From Treponema_I sp045616125 (GTDB lineage: Bacteria > Spirochaetota > Spirochaetia > Treponematales > Treponemataceae): a stretch of DNA of 64,000 bases. The stretch is taken from contig JAZLGC010000012.1 of NCBI GenBank assembly GCA_045616125.1, positions 1 through 64,000 on the forward strand, read 5' to 3'. The translations under genes and the position numbers were made by a program. The notes under the pieces are model-generated. The model saw nothing but the letters and a program-made list of their open reading frames with translations. It ran no database searches and had not been told where the DNA came from. This document shows positions 42,219-51,402 of this stretch, one piece after another. The number at the start of each line of letters is the position of its first letter. Position 1 is the stretch's first letter.

Positions 42219-43562
42219 ATGAGTGACATCACCATTGTTAAGGGAGCTGACGTTCCCGCAGAGTTTTTTGAACCACGCAAGCTGGCCAGCGATGTTCATG
42301 ACATCGTACAGGGCATTCTTGACGACGTAAAACATCGTGGTGATGCCGCACTCCATGAAATGTCCCGAAAATTTGATCAGGCAGCTCCAGAAAACTTGAT
42401 TATTGAAAAAGAGGCACTGAAAACCTGCGCAGAAAAACTGGAAAAGGAAAATCCTGATCTGTATCAGGCACTGTCTTTTACCTATAAGCTGACCTATGAA
42501 TTTGCAAAAAAACAACGGGAATGTTTTACCGATTTTGAAACAGAACTGGTGCCAGGACTTATTACCGGACAGAAGACCATCGCCGTAGAACGGGCCGGAC
42601 TCTATGCTCCGGCTGGCCGTTTTCCACTGTTCAGCACCCTGATTATGTGTGCGGCTCCTGCAAAAGCAGCCGGAGTTTCAGAACTGGTTATGTGTACGCC
42701 ACCCCGTAAGCACCCCTCCGGAAATGCCAATGCACCCTGGGCAGATGAAAATATTCTTGCTGCAGCATATATCTGTGGCGTGGATACGGTTATTGCCTGC
42801 GGTGGTGCACAGGCTGTGGCTGCCATGGCATATGGCACTGCCAGTGTACCAAAAGTAGATGTTATCGTCGGTCCCGGCAATAAATTCGTTACTGAGGCAA
42901 AACGTATTCTGTACGGACAGGTAGGCATCGATTTTGTCGCAGGCCCTACAGAAGCCTTTGTTATTGCTGATGATTCTGCAAATCCTGCCTGGATAGCGGC
43001 AGACCTGTTGGCTCAGGCAGAACACGATCCTGATGCTCAGGCCGTAATGGTTACCTGCTCAGGAAAACTGGCAGAGGCCGTGGCCGAAGAAGTGGATAAA
43101 CAGCTTTCAGTGCTGCCAACTGCAGAAACAGCCAGAGAATCAATCAAGCGTAACGGCCGCATTATTGTAGCAGATTCTCTGTTTCAGGCTGTAGACATTG
43201 CCAATAAAAAGGCTCCGGAACATCTTGAAGTTGCCATGGATCCGGGATCAAATCTGGATTATGTTTTGAGCAAGGTTCACAACTACGGAACGCTGTTTAT
43301 CGGACATCATGCTGCTGAAGTTCTTGGTGACTACGCAGCCGGTTTGAACCATGTTCTGCCTACCAGTGGAAGTGCACGTTTTACCGGCGGATTAAGTGTG
43401 CGGAATTTCATTAAAACCGTTACAACCCTGCGTACAGAGCAGGACCAGCACGGAGCTTTATACGAAGGTGTTGTACAGTCAGCACAGACTGCAGTTATTC
43501 TGGGCGAAACGGAAGGGCTTATTGCTCACAGCCGCGCTGCTGCAATCCGTCTGAATGGCTGA
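42219..43562 (+). CDS. hisD: Histidinol dehydrogenase
   Basis: 447 residues. Signatures: VERAGLYAPAGRFPLFSTL, MCTPPRK, VIACGGAQAVAAMAYGT, VDVIVGPGNKFVTEAKR, GIDFVAGPTEAFVIAD, LAQAEHDPDAQA and the catalytic-region APEHLEVAM and TSGSARFTGGLSV. It oxidises histidinol to histidine in the last two steps with NAD and zinc. AAGGAG lies before the ATG, and the gene belongs to the hisA-IE transcription unit. Confidence 0.96.
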   Translation: MSDITIVKGADVPAEFFEPRKLASDVHDIVQGILDDVKHRGDAALHEMSRKFDQAAPENLIIEKEALKTCAEKLEKENPDLYQALSFTYKLTYEFAKKQRECFTDFETELVPGLITGQKTIAVERAGLYAPAGRFPLFSTLIMCAAPAKAAGVSELVMCTPPRKHPSGNANAPWADENILAAAYICGVDTVIACGGAQAVAAMAYGTASVPKVDVIVGPGNKFVTEAKRILYGQVGIDFVAGPTEAFVIADDSANPAWIAADLLAQAEHDPDAQAVMVTCSGKLAEAVAEEVDKQLSVLPTAETARESIKRNGRIIVADSLFQAVDIANKKAPEHLEVAMDPGSNLDYVLSKVHNYGTLFIGHHAAEVLGDYAAGLNHVLPTSGSARFTGGLSVRNFIKTVTTLRTEQDQHGALYEGVVQSAQTAVILGETEGLIAHSRAAAIRLNG

Positions 43563-43571
43563 TTATCCTGT

Positions 43572-45662
43572 TTACTGCTGATTACTACGTCGTACAATAA
43601 ACTCATTGGGAAGCTGCTGGCCTTTCAGTCTGGCAGCCTTTCTATATTCATCGTGCAGCACTTCCTGGCTCCGCACTCTCTTTTCACCATCATTGCGGGT
43701 CTTTCTGATCCAATTTCCATCGCTTTGCAGAACATGTGCCTTTGAATTGTCATTCAGATACAGCTCCAGATTTTTCTTCAGCTGAGCTGCCAGTTGCTTG
43801 TTAAGAATGGGGAACAGCAGTTCAACGCGGCGGTCAAGGTTCCGCGGCATCCAGTCTGCACTTGAAAGATATACTTCTTCTGCACCGGCATTCTGAAAAT
43901 ACATGATGCGTGAATGTTCCAGATACCGGTCAACAATGCTTACAACCTGAATGTTTTCGCTGAGACCGGAAATGCCGGGAATCAGCTGGCAGATACCTCG
44001 GACATTAAGAAGCACCCGCACATTATGCTGGCTTGCCCGGTACAGCGCCTGAATTACGTCTTCATGACACAGATTATTCATTTTTGCCATAATCAGTCCC
44101 GGCGATTCTGGAGTTGCACTGGCTATTTCCCGGTCTATCAATTCAATGATACGTTTTTTCAACGTTACCGGTGCCATAGACAACTTACTCATGGTCTGAA
44201 TGGCGGAATATCCGGAAATCATGTTGAAGAACAGTGTTGCATCGGTTGCCAGATCCAGATTGGTAGTAAAAAGGTCCACATCACTATACAGAGCTGCTGT
44301 TTTTTCATTGTAGTTGCCGGTACTCAAATGAACGTATCGCTGAATACCGGAATCAGTTTTCCGCACAACAAGAAGAATCTTTGCATGCACTTTCAGGTTT
44401 ACCAGGCCATAAATAACGATGGCCCCAGCCTGTTCCAGCCGGCTTACCCACGAAATATTACGTTTTTCATCAAACCGTGCCTTAAGTTCAACAAAAACTG
44501 TTACCTGTTTCCCGTTTCTTGCAGCCTTCTCCAGCGCCCTCACAATGGGAGATTCCCCGCTGGTACGGTACAAAGTCATCTTTATTGCCAGTACCTGAGG
44601 ATCATCTGCAGCATCATCAATAAATTGAATAACCGGCTCTTTACTCTGATACGGCGGGCACAGGAGAATATCACGTTCTGAGAGTATATTCCATAACGGT
44701 TCCCCAGATTCCAGTTCTACTGGCCAGAAAGGCTTCCATTTTGGATAGAAAAGCCGGTCAAAACCGTCAATCTGGGTCAGCTCTGCAAGAGATGGCAGGT
44801 CAGGAATGCCGTCAACAACATACAAATCATCATCTTCCAGATTAAGGCGGGCCTGCAGCATCCTGCTCATATCGTGTTCAATCTGATCGCCCTTACGACC
44901 GGCAACTTCCAGACGCACTGCTTTGGCAAACTGACGCTTTGTCAAAACTGTTTCCATGGCATCGATAAAACTACCGTCAGAGTCTTCATCTACTGAAATA
45001 TCAGCATCACAAATGACGCGGAAAAACAGGCATCCGGTAACAGTATATCCGGGAAACAGCATAGTGCCGCAAAGAGTAAGAACATCATCAATAAGGGTAA
45101 AAGGGTGAATTTCACTATCCTGAGATGGCAACCAGACAATCCTGGAAACAGACGGAGGAATCTGCAGAATGCTTACAGGATTTCCTGCAACAGCAGTGTC
45201 AGAATCAACAAAGGCTTCAAGTGTGTAGGCAACATGAAGCCGCTGGTTTGTAACAGTAGGAAAGGGCAGCTGGTCCTGCACTCTGAGCGGGGTAAGGATA
45301 GGAAACAGTTCTTTGGTAAAAAGATTATTGATGTACTGTTCCTGCTCCTTTGTGTACTGGGAAAAGGGTACATATACCAGACCGTTATCAGCCATTCTTG
45401 GAAGAATTTCCTGATTCAGTGCATTGTACTGGATGGCAGTCAGCTCATGAACTCGCTTACTGACCTGTGAAAGTATTTCGGTGTTTCCACTGCGTTTAAG
45501 CCCTGCAACACGCACCATAAAGAATTCGTCAAAATTACTGGAAACAATCTGCAGGAACTTTAACCGTTCCAGGAGAGGAACATTTTGAGCCAGCCCTTCA
45601 CTTAAGACACGGGCATTGAATTCTATCCAGGACAGTTCACGGTTAAAAAAAAGCGGTTTCAT
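43572..45662 (-). CDS. ppk: Polyphosphate kinase 1
   Basis: 696 residues, normal length. N-terminal NRELSWIEFNARVLSEG; catalytic histidine regions GLVNLKVHAKILLVVRK and VDRYLEHSRIMYFQNAG; SSADWMPRNLDRRVELLFPI near the end. It makes and breaks polyphosphate at the expense of ATP. The exopolyphosphatase gene lies 30 bases upstream on the same strand, so synthesis and degradation genes share a unit. Confidence 0.96.
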   Translation of the reverse strand: MKPLFFNRELSWIEFNARVLSEGLAQNVPLLERLKFLQIVSSNFDEFFMVRVAGLKRSGNTEILSQVSKRVHELTAIQYNALNQEILPRMADNGLVYVPFSQYTKEQEQYINNLFTKELFPILTPLRVQDQLPFPTVTNQRLHVAYTLEAFVDSDTAVAGNPVSILQIPPSVSRIVWLPSQDSEIHPFTLIDDVLTLCGTMLFPGYTVTGCLFFRVICDADISVDEDSDGSFIDAMETVLTKRQFAKAVRLEVAGRKGDQIEHDMSRMLQARLNLEDDDLYVVDGIPDLPSLAELTQIDGFDRLFYPKWKPFWPVELESGEPLWNILSERDILLCPPYQSKEPVIQFIDDAADDPQVLAIKMTLYRTSGESPIVRALEKAARNGKQVTVFVELKARFDEKRNISWVSRLEQAGAIVIYGLVNLKVHAKILLVVRKTDSGIQRYVHLSTGNYNEKTAALYSDVDLFTTNLDLATDATLFFNMISGYSAIQTMSKLSMAPVTLKKRIIELIDREIASATPESPGLIMAKMNNLCHEDVIQALYRASQHNVRVLLNVRGICQLIPGISGLSENIQVVSIVDRYLEHSRIMYFQNAGAEEVYLSSADWMPRNLDRRVELLFPILNKQLAAQLKKNLELYLNDNSKAHVLQSDGNWIRKTRNDGEKRVRSQEVLHDEYRKAARLKGQQLPNEFIVRRSNQQ

Positions 45663-45692
45663 ATTCAGACCTTCTTACAGTGTACCGGCACA

Positions 45693-47234
45693 TTATACCA
45701 GCAGCAGCTTATAGCCGAATACCGATTCAAATACATCGCCTTTATCAGCAAGAGCAAGTTTTTCAAGATTGCAGTCCTGCGTACCGTTAAAGCGGAGAAT
45801 CAAGGTATTGTCGCGAATCTGGCAGGTAAAGTCGTTCAGTTTTTGGGTATGACTGCGGTCCAGGGCATCTGCAATGCGGAGCAGAGCGCTCAGCTTCAGA
45901 ATTTCAATGCGGATAGGACGGGGAAGCAGTGAAAACTCTTCATCATGTCGGGAAGGATTTGCTCCCCGGTGATATCGGGCCACCCGGGAAATAATGGTCA
46001 TATCGTCTTTGGAAAGACCAAAGATATCAGAGTGCGCAATGATGTACTGGCTGTGCAGGTGGTGATCGCTTGCTCTGATGAATGAACCGGTATCATGCAG
46101 GATTGCCGCAATTTCCAGCAGCTGGCGGCTATGGGGAGTAAGCCCAAGATCGTTTTCCATGAAATCGTACAGTTTAAGGGAAGTTGAGCGTACATACTCG
46201 GCATGATTTTCATCGTACCGGTATTTTTTACCCAAAGTTCGGGCAGAGGCGGTAATCTGTTTGTAAAATTCTTCCTGAAAACTGGCATTGGGTCCGGCCA
46301 TGCGGCTGAGAATCAGACCGATACGGATAGAGGTATCGGTAACCAGCAGTTCTTTTGCATTGGTAAGGTTCAGAAAGAGTTTATACGCCAGAAGACCGAT
46401 TCCAAAGGCACGGGCATCGGTGTACGAAATGGTAAAACGGGCCATACATTCTTCTACGGAATACGAAAGAACCTGATCGACAAACTGATTGAAATCATGA
46501 ATGGATATGGTCCACAGTCCGGGATGAATTTCTGTACCAACCTGCTTTGCAACAATCTGTGATTCCATACCCATGGTGATAAAGGTCTGAATGTGCTGGA
46601 TATTGCTTTCAAGTTCCAGATTCATGACCGTATTACCGATAAATTCTTCCAGAAACCGGTACATATCGGTAAGGGATCCGTTACTGGAAAGAAGTCCCTG
46701 TGCAACAATAACCGTACCAAGGCGGAGGGTATGCGCTGCAGCAACGCGGCCTTTATTGAGAACCATAATTTCTGTAGAACCGCCGCTGATTTCAAGAATG
46801 ACGGAATCGGTTTCCTGCAGACGTGAAATTTCAGATTTCAGTGATTCCTGAACAGCCAGGAACATAAGGCGGTTTTCTTCAATACCGTCAATAACGTGAA
46901 CTGAAAAACCTGTTTTTACAAAGATACGGTCAATAACGCTGTCACGGTTTTTGGCTTCCCGTAAGGCAGAGGTTGCAATAACGTGAATATGTTCAGGATT
47001 AATTCCCCAGGTTGTCAACTGTTCCTTGAAACGGTTGAGGATGGTAAGGCAAAGCATAAGAGTATCGCGGGAAACGTATCCACTGGTGAATACGTCATTC
47101 CCGATAGCAACAGATGCTTCTGAATGATCCAGTACGGTCCACGAAACCGAGCCATTAATCTGGCATGCCATAAGGCGGATACCAGTTGACCCGATTTCAA
47201 TAACCGCCTCAAGTACAGTCTCGGTAGAACGCAT
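45693..47234 (-). CDS. ppx: Exopolyphosphatase / GppA phosphatase family
   Basis: 513 residues. ASKHA-fold phosphatase domain: EIGSTGIRLMACQI, VIATSALREAKN, SVILEISGGSTEIMVLNKG, and the C-terminal HD-like domain with AAILHDTGSFIRASDHHLHSQYI and ARYHRG. It removes phosphate from polyphosphate ends or converts pppGpp to ppGpp; position next to ppk favours the former. Confidence 0.9.
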   Translation of the reverse strand: MRSTETVLEAVIEIGSTGIRLMACQINGSVSWTVLDHSEASVAIGNDVFTSGYVSRDTLMLCLTILNRFKEQLTTWGINPEHIHVIATSALREAKNRDSVIDRIFVKTGFSVHVIDGIEENRLMFLAVQESLKSEISRLQETDSVILEISGGSTEIMVLNKGRVAAAHTLRLGTVIVAQGLLSSNGSLTDMYRFLEEFIGNTVMNLELESNIQHIQTFITMGMESQIVAKQVGTEIHPGLWTISIHDFNQFVDQVLSYSVEECMARFTISYTDARAFGIGLLAYKLFLNLTNAKELLVTDTSIRIGLILSRMAGPNASFQEEFYKQITASARTLGKKYRYDENHAEYVRSTSLKLYDFMENDLGLTPHSRQLLEIAAILHDTGSFIRASDHHLHSQYIIAHSDIFGLSKDDMTIISRVARYHRGANPSRHDEEFSLLPRPIRIEILKLSALLRIADALDRSHTQKLNDFTCQIRDNTLILRFNGTQDCNLEKLALADKGDVFESVFGYKLLLV

Positions 47235-47281
47235 ATTTTACTACGCAACCTGAAAAGTATCTGATCCGGCAGTCTCTGATA

Positions 47282-48730
47282 CTAGAGTTTATCAACTAGC
47301 AGAGAACATTTGCCGGAAGGCATAGGTAATTGCTTTTTCATTTTGTTGAGTATATTGATGGTAAAGTAGAACAGCTTCTCACTTTCCATCTCAAGTTTCC
47401 AACCACGCACGCTCTTGTCGGTGAGGATGGTAATCAGATTCCGTTTAAGAGAAAGGTTTTCTATACCCATAATTTCAAGCTGAGGAATAATCCAGTCAAC
47501 GGTTTTCTTTGGAAGGCTGATTTCCAAACCTATAACATTCTCAATCATCAAGGCAATGGTTGAAAGGCCAGCGGTATGTACGCATCGTGTGCGGGGCCAA
47601 TTTTCTGCAATAGGTTCACCAGCAGTGGGCTCAAGAACAGCTTTGCCGGATTTGCAGGGAAGATATGCTTCCCAAAGGTCGCCTTTCACTTTTGGTTCTC
47701 CAGGGAATATGCCGTCAAGCAGGAAATACAGGTGACGGATTGCACACTCACGTGCGAGATCCCAACGCTGATATTTTTCAAGTCCCTTGAACACCATGTA
47801 GTTCAAAGCCGGAAAAACGCTGCCACAGTATCCGTTACCTTTCTCAGAGAAGTGAGGGTCATCTGCAGAAAGTGATGGGAACGGATGATCAGTTCCGAAG
47901 GTTTCAGGATTTGTCAGATGAGAAATAAGGGCATCAGCTTTATCTTCGTTTGGAATTTCAGCCATCAGAGGCCAGAATCCTGCAATGGTTTTAGATGTCA
48001 GCTGGTTTTCCTCTTTATCGATATCGTAATAGAACCCGGTATCAGGATTCCACATTTTTGAATTGATACGGGTTTTCAATGAGAAATACTGACGCTTGTA
48101 CTGGAAGCTGATTTCCTTATCATTAAGGATATCGCCCAGCTGAGACATATACAGAGCGTTAACAGCCAGTGCACTGTTAAAATCAACAGGATAATAGGTG
48201 CCCTGACGTGGTGAATTAGTCATATTAGAACAGGTATAGGGAACAGCATACAGTCCGTTTTCCTGTTTAAAGGTTGTATCAATCCAGGTCATGTAGTTCT
48301 GCAGAACAGGCATGATTTCTTTAACACGGCGCTTGTTTGCAGATTTGTGATACAGGTTATATTCTGCCCACGCAAACAGAGGCATACCGATACCCAGAGG
48401 GTTATCTTCCGTCAGTACGGCTGAATCATTCTGAATGTCGTACTTCCAGCGGATGGCACCATCAGCTTCCTGATGAGAATAGAAGTAATCCAGATTCTGG
48501 TTAGCGGGATAGTTGCGGTTTGAATAAACCAAGAAGAAAGAAGATAATATTGATTCAAACTGATCAAGAAGATATGAATCTCCCTGGGGATATACAAAAT
48601 ACCCATCAGTAGACAGTTCTTTTGTTTTAACATCAACCCAGAAATTTTCAAGCCAGTTCCATGTTTTGTCGTAGATGTCTACAAAATCCTGATCATAAAA
48701 GTGAATTTTCGGAAAATCGCGTTTATTCAC
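47282..48730 (-). CDS. Trehalase-like (GH37/GH63-type) glycoside hydrolase, GTG start
   Basis: 482 residues from GTG 48730, which follows AAGGAG by 5 bases; the only overlapping ATG is out of frame and closed at once. The (alpha/alpha)6 toroid signatures include NPLGIGMPLFAWAEYNLY, TWIDTTFKQENGLYAVPY, SKMWNPDTGFYYDID, FWPLMAEIP, SVFPALNYMVFKGL and WPRTRCVHTAGLS. No signal peptide, so it acts on an internal alpha-glucoside. Trehalase, kojibiose- or mannosylglycerate-type activity cannot be separated by eye. Confidence 0.78.
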   Translation of the reverse strand: MNKRDFPKIHFYDQDFVDIYDKTWNWLENFWVDVKTKELSTDGYFVYPQGDSYLLDQFESILSSFFLVYSNRNYPANQNLDYFYSHQEADGAIRWKYDIQNDSAVLTEDNPLGIGMPLFAWAEYNLYHKSANKRRVKEIMPVLQNYMTWIDTTFKQENGLYAVPYTCSNMTNSPRQGTYYPVDFNSALAVNALYMSQLGDILNDKEISFQYKRQYFSLKTRINSKMWNPDTGFYYDIDKEENQLTSKTIAGFWPLMAEIPNEDKADALISHLTNPETFGTDHPFPSLSADDPHFSEKGNGYCGSVFPALNYMVFKGLEKYQRWDLARECAIRHLYFLLDGIFPGEPKVKGDLWEAYLPCKSGKAVLEPTAGEPIAENWPRTRCVHTAGLSTIALMIENVIGLEISLPKKTVDWIIPQLEIMGIENLSLKRNLITILTDKSVRGWKLEMESEKLFYFTINILNKMKKQLPMPSGKCSLLVDKL

Positions 48731-48901
48731 ATACGCTCCTTGAGCAGCAACTAGTAAAAAGTATCCCGTTGTTTTCAAATGGATAAAATAACGGTAACAT
48801 ACAATATACCATATCGACATAAAAAGTTGTATATATTATCTATAACATCGGAAAATTTTGCATCATTTCAGTGAAATAATGCAGAATGCGAAAGGGGATT
48901 G

Positions 48902-51247
48902 ATGACCATGTACCAGTCACACGTTTATCTTGAAGTACGTATGCTGCTGACCGGGGCACAGCCGGTTTTCTCAGAACCTGATGATGGCGGCTGCTCTGTG
49001 GATCCTGAAATTCTCAGCAAGGTTTCGCTTCTTTCGCAGGCATTAGGGTGCTCCTTGCTTGAACATCCCCAGTTTGAACATATCAAAAGTACTATTTCCG
49101 TACCGGAAAGTTATGGTTTAAAGGCTCTATCCCTGAAAGTTGCCAGTGGAGGCCATCTTGATGTTGCTTTTCATGGCAGTACAAAAGAAATCAACATTGA
49201 AGAAATCCGTATAGAAGAAGATGCCGGACGGCTGACACATTCCAATGGAAAAACGCGCATGGATTATACCTATGCCGGAATGGCAAGCGTACGCATAAAG
49301 ACTGCAGATACCATGGAACTGGGCGAAGAAGGATTTATCTTTCTTGATGAATTACGCCGTCTGCTCCAGTATCTTTCGCTTTGTCCTGCAAAAGATGCCG
49401 AATCTGTTATCCGCTGTAATGCCTATGCTGCCCTTGCGCCGTATCCTGGAAAACCCGGGTATTACGTAAAACTGCGTAATCTGAACAGCTTTAACTTTGT
49501 GCGCAAGGCCATTAATGCTGAACTTTCACGGCAGGAAGAAATTCTTACTTCCGGTGGAACCGTTATTTCGGAAAGCCGCTTATGGAATGAACGTCAGAAT
49601 ATAACAGAATCGTACAAAGCCCGTGCGGCAAGCATTGTTACTCAGTTTGAACCTGTTTCATTCAAGGCTGACCTGAAAAACAGACCTCAGCCGGCAACGG
49701 TGCAGGTAGAATTACCATCAGAACGGCGCAGGCGCATGGCAAAAGAGTACGGTCTTGCCCGATCCCGTACTGAACTTATCTGTGACCAGAAGGAACGAGC
49801 AGATTTTTACGAAGCTGCCGTAAACTGCGGTGCAGATGCCATGGATGCAGCTCACTGGCTGTGTACGGAAGTAATCAAACTGGAAAAAATGGTAGGATCC
49901 CGGCAGTTGTACACAAACCTTACTGCCAGCCGTTTTGCCCGGATTATCATGCTGCTCAGTGAAAAGACCATTCATAGTGCCATTGCAAAGCAGCTGCTTT
50001 CCCAGACTGCAGAAACCGGTAATGATCCTGAAGAAATCATCAGTCAGAATCATCTGCTTGAAATTACCGATGAAAAGGCGCTGATGCCTCTTATCCATCA
50101 CGTCATGGAAATGAATCGTTCCCAGGTAGAGAAACTTTCTCAGGGAGATATGGCGCCTTTGGAATACTTTACCGGCGTCATCATGAAAAAAACCGGTGGT
50201 ATGGCAAATCCGCAGGTTGTAAAGAGCCTGATTAAACGTGAATTGAACATCAGTGTAGTGTATATCCTGCCTCAAGGCGGTGCTATGTGCGGCCGGCGTC
50301 TGGAAGACGGATCCATTGCTGTCCAAGAAGGAAAAATTAAGTTTACTGCACTTGAGTCAGTAGCTCCCGGTATTCGCTATCAGGTTGTTCCGGTAAAGCC
50401 CATTATGAGTGAAGAATTGGAGCCGGGTGACTGGGGACCTCTTATTTCAGAAGTTGCATCCCGGATACATGCCGGAACTGCCAGCGGCATAGTTATTGCC
50501 CATGGTACTGATACCCTCAGTTATACTGCAGCATTGCTATTCTGGCTTTTCAGTGATGCCGGGGTACCTATTGTACTTACAGCTTCTTCAACAACTCCTG
50601 ATGAATCAGATGAAGCCCGGAACAACATGCGCATGGCGGTAGAAACTGCCTGTGAAAAGACTAACGGTGTATATGTTGTATTCGGTGGAAAAGTTCTTTC
50701 GCCGCTGAATCTTAAGTTCATCCGGCCTGATGCAAACGGTTTTGTAAACTGGAATATGACAGAACCGGCGTATGTGTCAGACGGTCCTTTAACAAAGCAG
50801 GTTGCCGGTGTTATTGATGAACTTGACGACTTTGTTCTGAAACAACTTCTACAGAATGCCAGCGACGAAATGATACCGCTGAAAGTATATCCGGGATTAA
50901 AGGCTGAACGTTATGCAACCCTGATAGATAATGGAGTGACAAACTTTATTCTGGAACTGTATGCCGGTGGAACAGGAAACATGCGTGGCAGTGATTATTC
51001 CCTGAAGCCGCTTCTTATTAAGGGACGCAAAAAGGAATGCAGTTTCTGGTGTACTTCTCAGCAGGAAACTCCGCTGGTTCTATCTGATTATTCAACAAGT
51101 CACCGGGTTTGGCGCGAAGGTGCTGTTCCCATGGGCCGCCTGACCACAGAATCGGTTGTTGCCCTATACTATGCAGCATCCATTATGTGTGATACCCGTG
51201 ATGAAATTAATCAGTGCATGGAAACATACGCTGAAATGTATCAGTAA
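48902..51247 (+). CDS. GatB-like / asparaginase-like fusion protein
   Basis: 781 residues from ATG 48902 (AAAGGGG 4-5 bases upstream). Residues 1-~440 follow GatB: IRIEEDAGRLTHSNGKTRMDYT, KLRNLNSFNFVRKAINAE LSRQEE, a YqeY-like tail ending MANPQVVKSLIKREL. The zinc/cysteine motifs of true GatB are missing. Residues ~450-781 follow type I/II asparaginase and GatD: HGTDT (Thr536-Asp537), VVFGGKVLSPLNLKFIRPDA, YAGGTGNM. The nucleophile Thr of GGT is Ala461 here (QGGAMC), so amidohydrolysis by the usual double-displacement is doubtful. GatB and GatD belong to tRNA amidotransferases; a fused, catalytically altered form suggests a new role. Confidence 0.8.
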   Translation: MTMYQSHVYLEVRMLLTGAQPVFSEPDDGGCSVDPEILSKVSLLSQALGCSLLEHPQFEHIKSTISVPESYGLKALSLKVASGGHLDVAFHGSTKEINIEEIRIEEDAGRLTHSNGKTRMDYTYAGMASVRIKTADTMELGEEGFIFLDELRRLLQYLSLCPAKDAESVIRCNAYAALAPYPGKPGYYVKLRNLNSFNFVRKAINAELSRQEEILTSGGTVISESRLWNERQNITESYKARAASIVTQFEPVSFKADLKNRPQPATVQVELPSERRRRMAKEYGLARSRTELICDQKERADFYEAAVNCGADAMDAAHWLCTEVIKLEKMVGSRQLYTNLTASRFARIIMLLSEKTIHSAIAKQLLSQTAETGNDPEEIISQNHLLEITDEKALMPLIHHVMEMNRSQVEKLSQGDMAPLEYFTGVIMKKTGGMANPQVVKSLIKRELNISVVYILPQGGAMCGRRLEDGSIAVQEGKIKFTALESVAPGIRYQVVPVKPIMSEELEPGDWGPLISEVASRIHAGTASGIVIAHGTDTLSYTAALLFWLFSDAGVPIVLTASSTTPDESDEARNNMRMAVETACEKTNGVYVVFGGKVLSPLNLKFIRPDANGFVNWNMTEPAYVSDGPLTKQVAGVIDELDDFVLKQLLQNASDEMIPLKVYPGLKAERYATLIDNGVTNFILELYAGGTGNMRGSDYSLKPLLIKGRKKECSFWCTSQQETPLVLSDYSTSHRVWREGAVPMGRLTTESVVALYYAASIMCDTRDEINQCMETYAEMYQ

Positions 51248-51273
51248 TCAACTGGGGCGCAACTGTCCCCTCA

Positions 51274-51392
51274 GAATCCCTGAGTCCATTAAAGGCTAAA
51301 GGCTCCCTGAGCCCGTCGAAGGCTCCCTAAGCCCATTGAAGGATCCCTGAGCTTGTTGAAGGGTCCGTCATCCCGAACTTGATTCGGGATCC
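51274..51392. repeat. 20-bp tandem repeats followed by a REP-like palindrome
   Basis: Units of the CCCTGAGC..GTCGAAGG family: 51274-51295, 51303-51322, 51323-51342 and 51343-51362, the last three exactly 20 bases apart. They run into GTCATCCCGAACTTGATTCG-GGATCCC (palindrome 51370-51390), a sibling of the element at 21942. The array fills the gap between two convergent genes and may end transcription. Confidence 0.88.
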
Positions 51393-51402
51393 CGAAAAAC
51401 CC

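Noticed and set aside
51274..51362. 20-bp repeats as CRISPR or integron sites
   Set aside because: No spacers, no integrase, and the same core occurs singly elsewhere.
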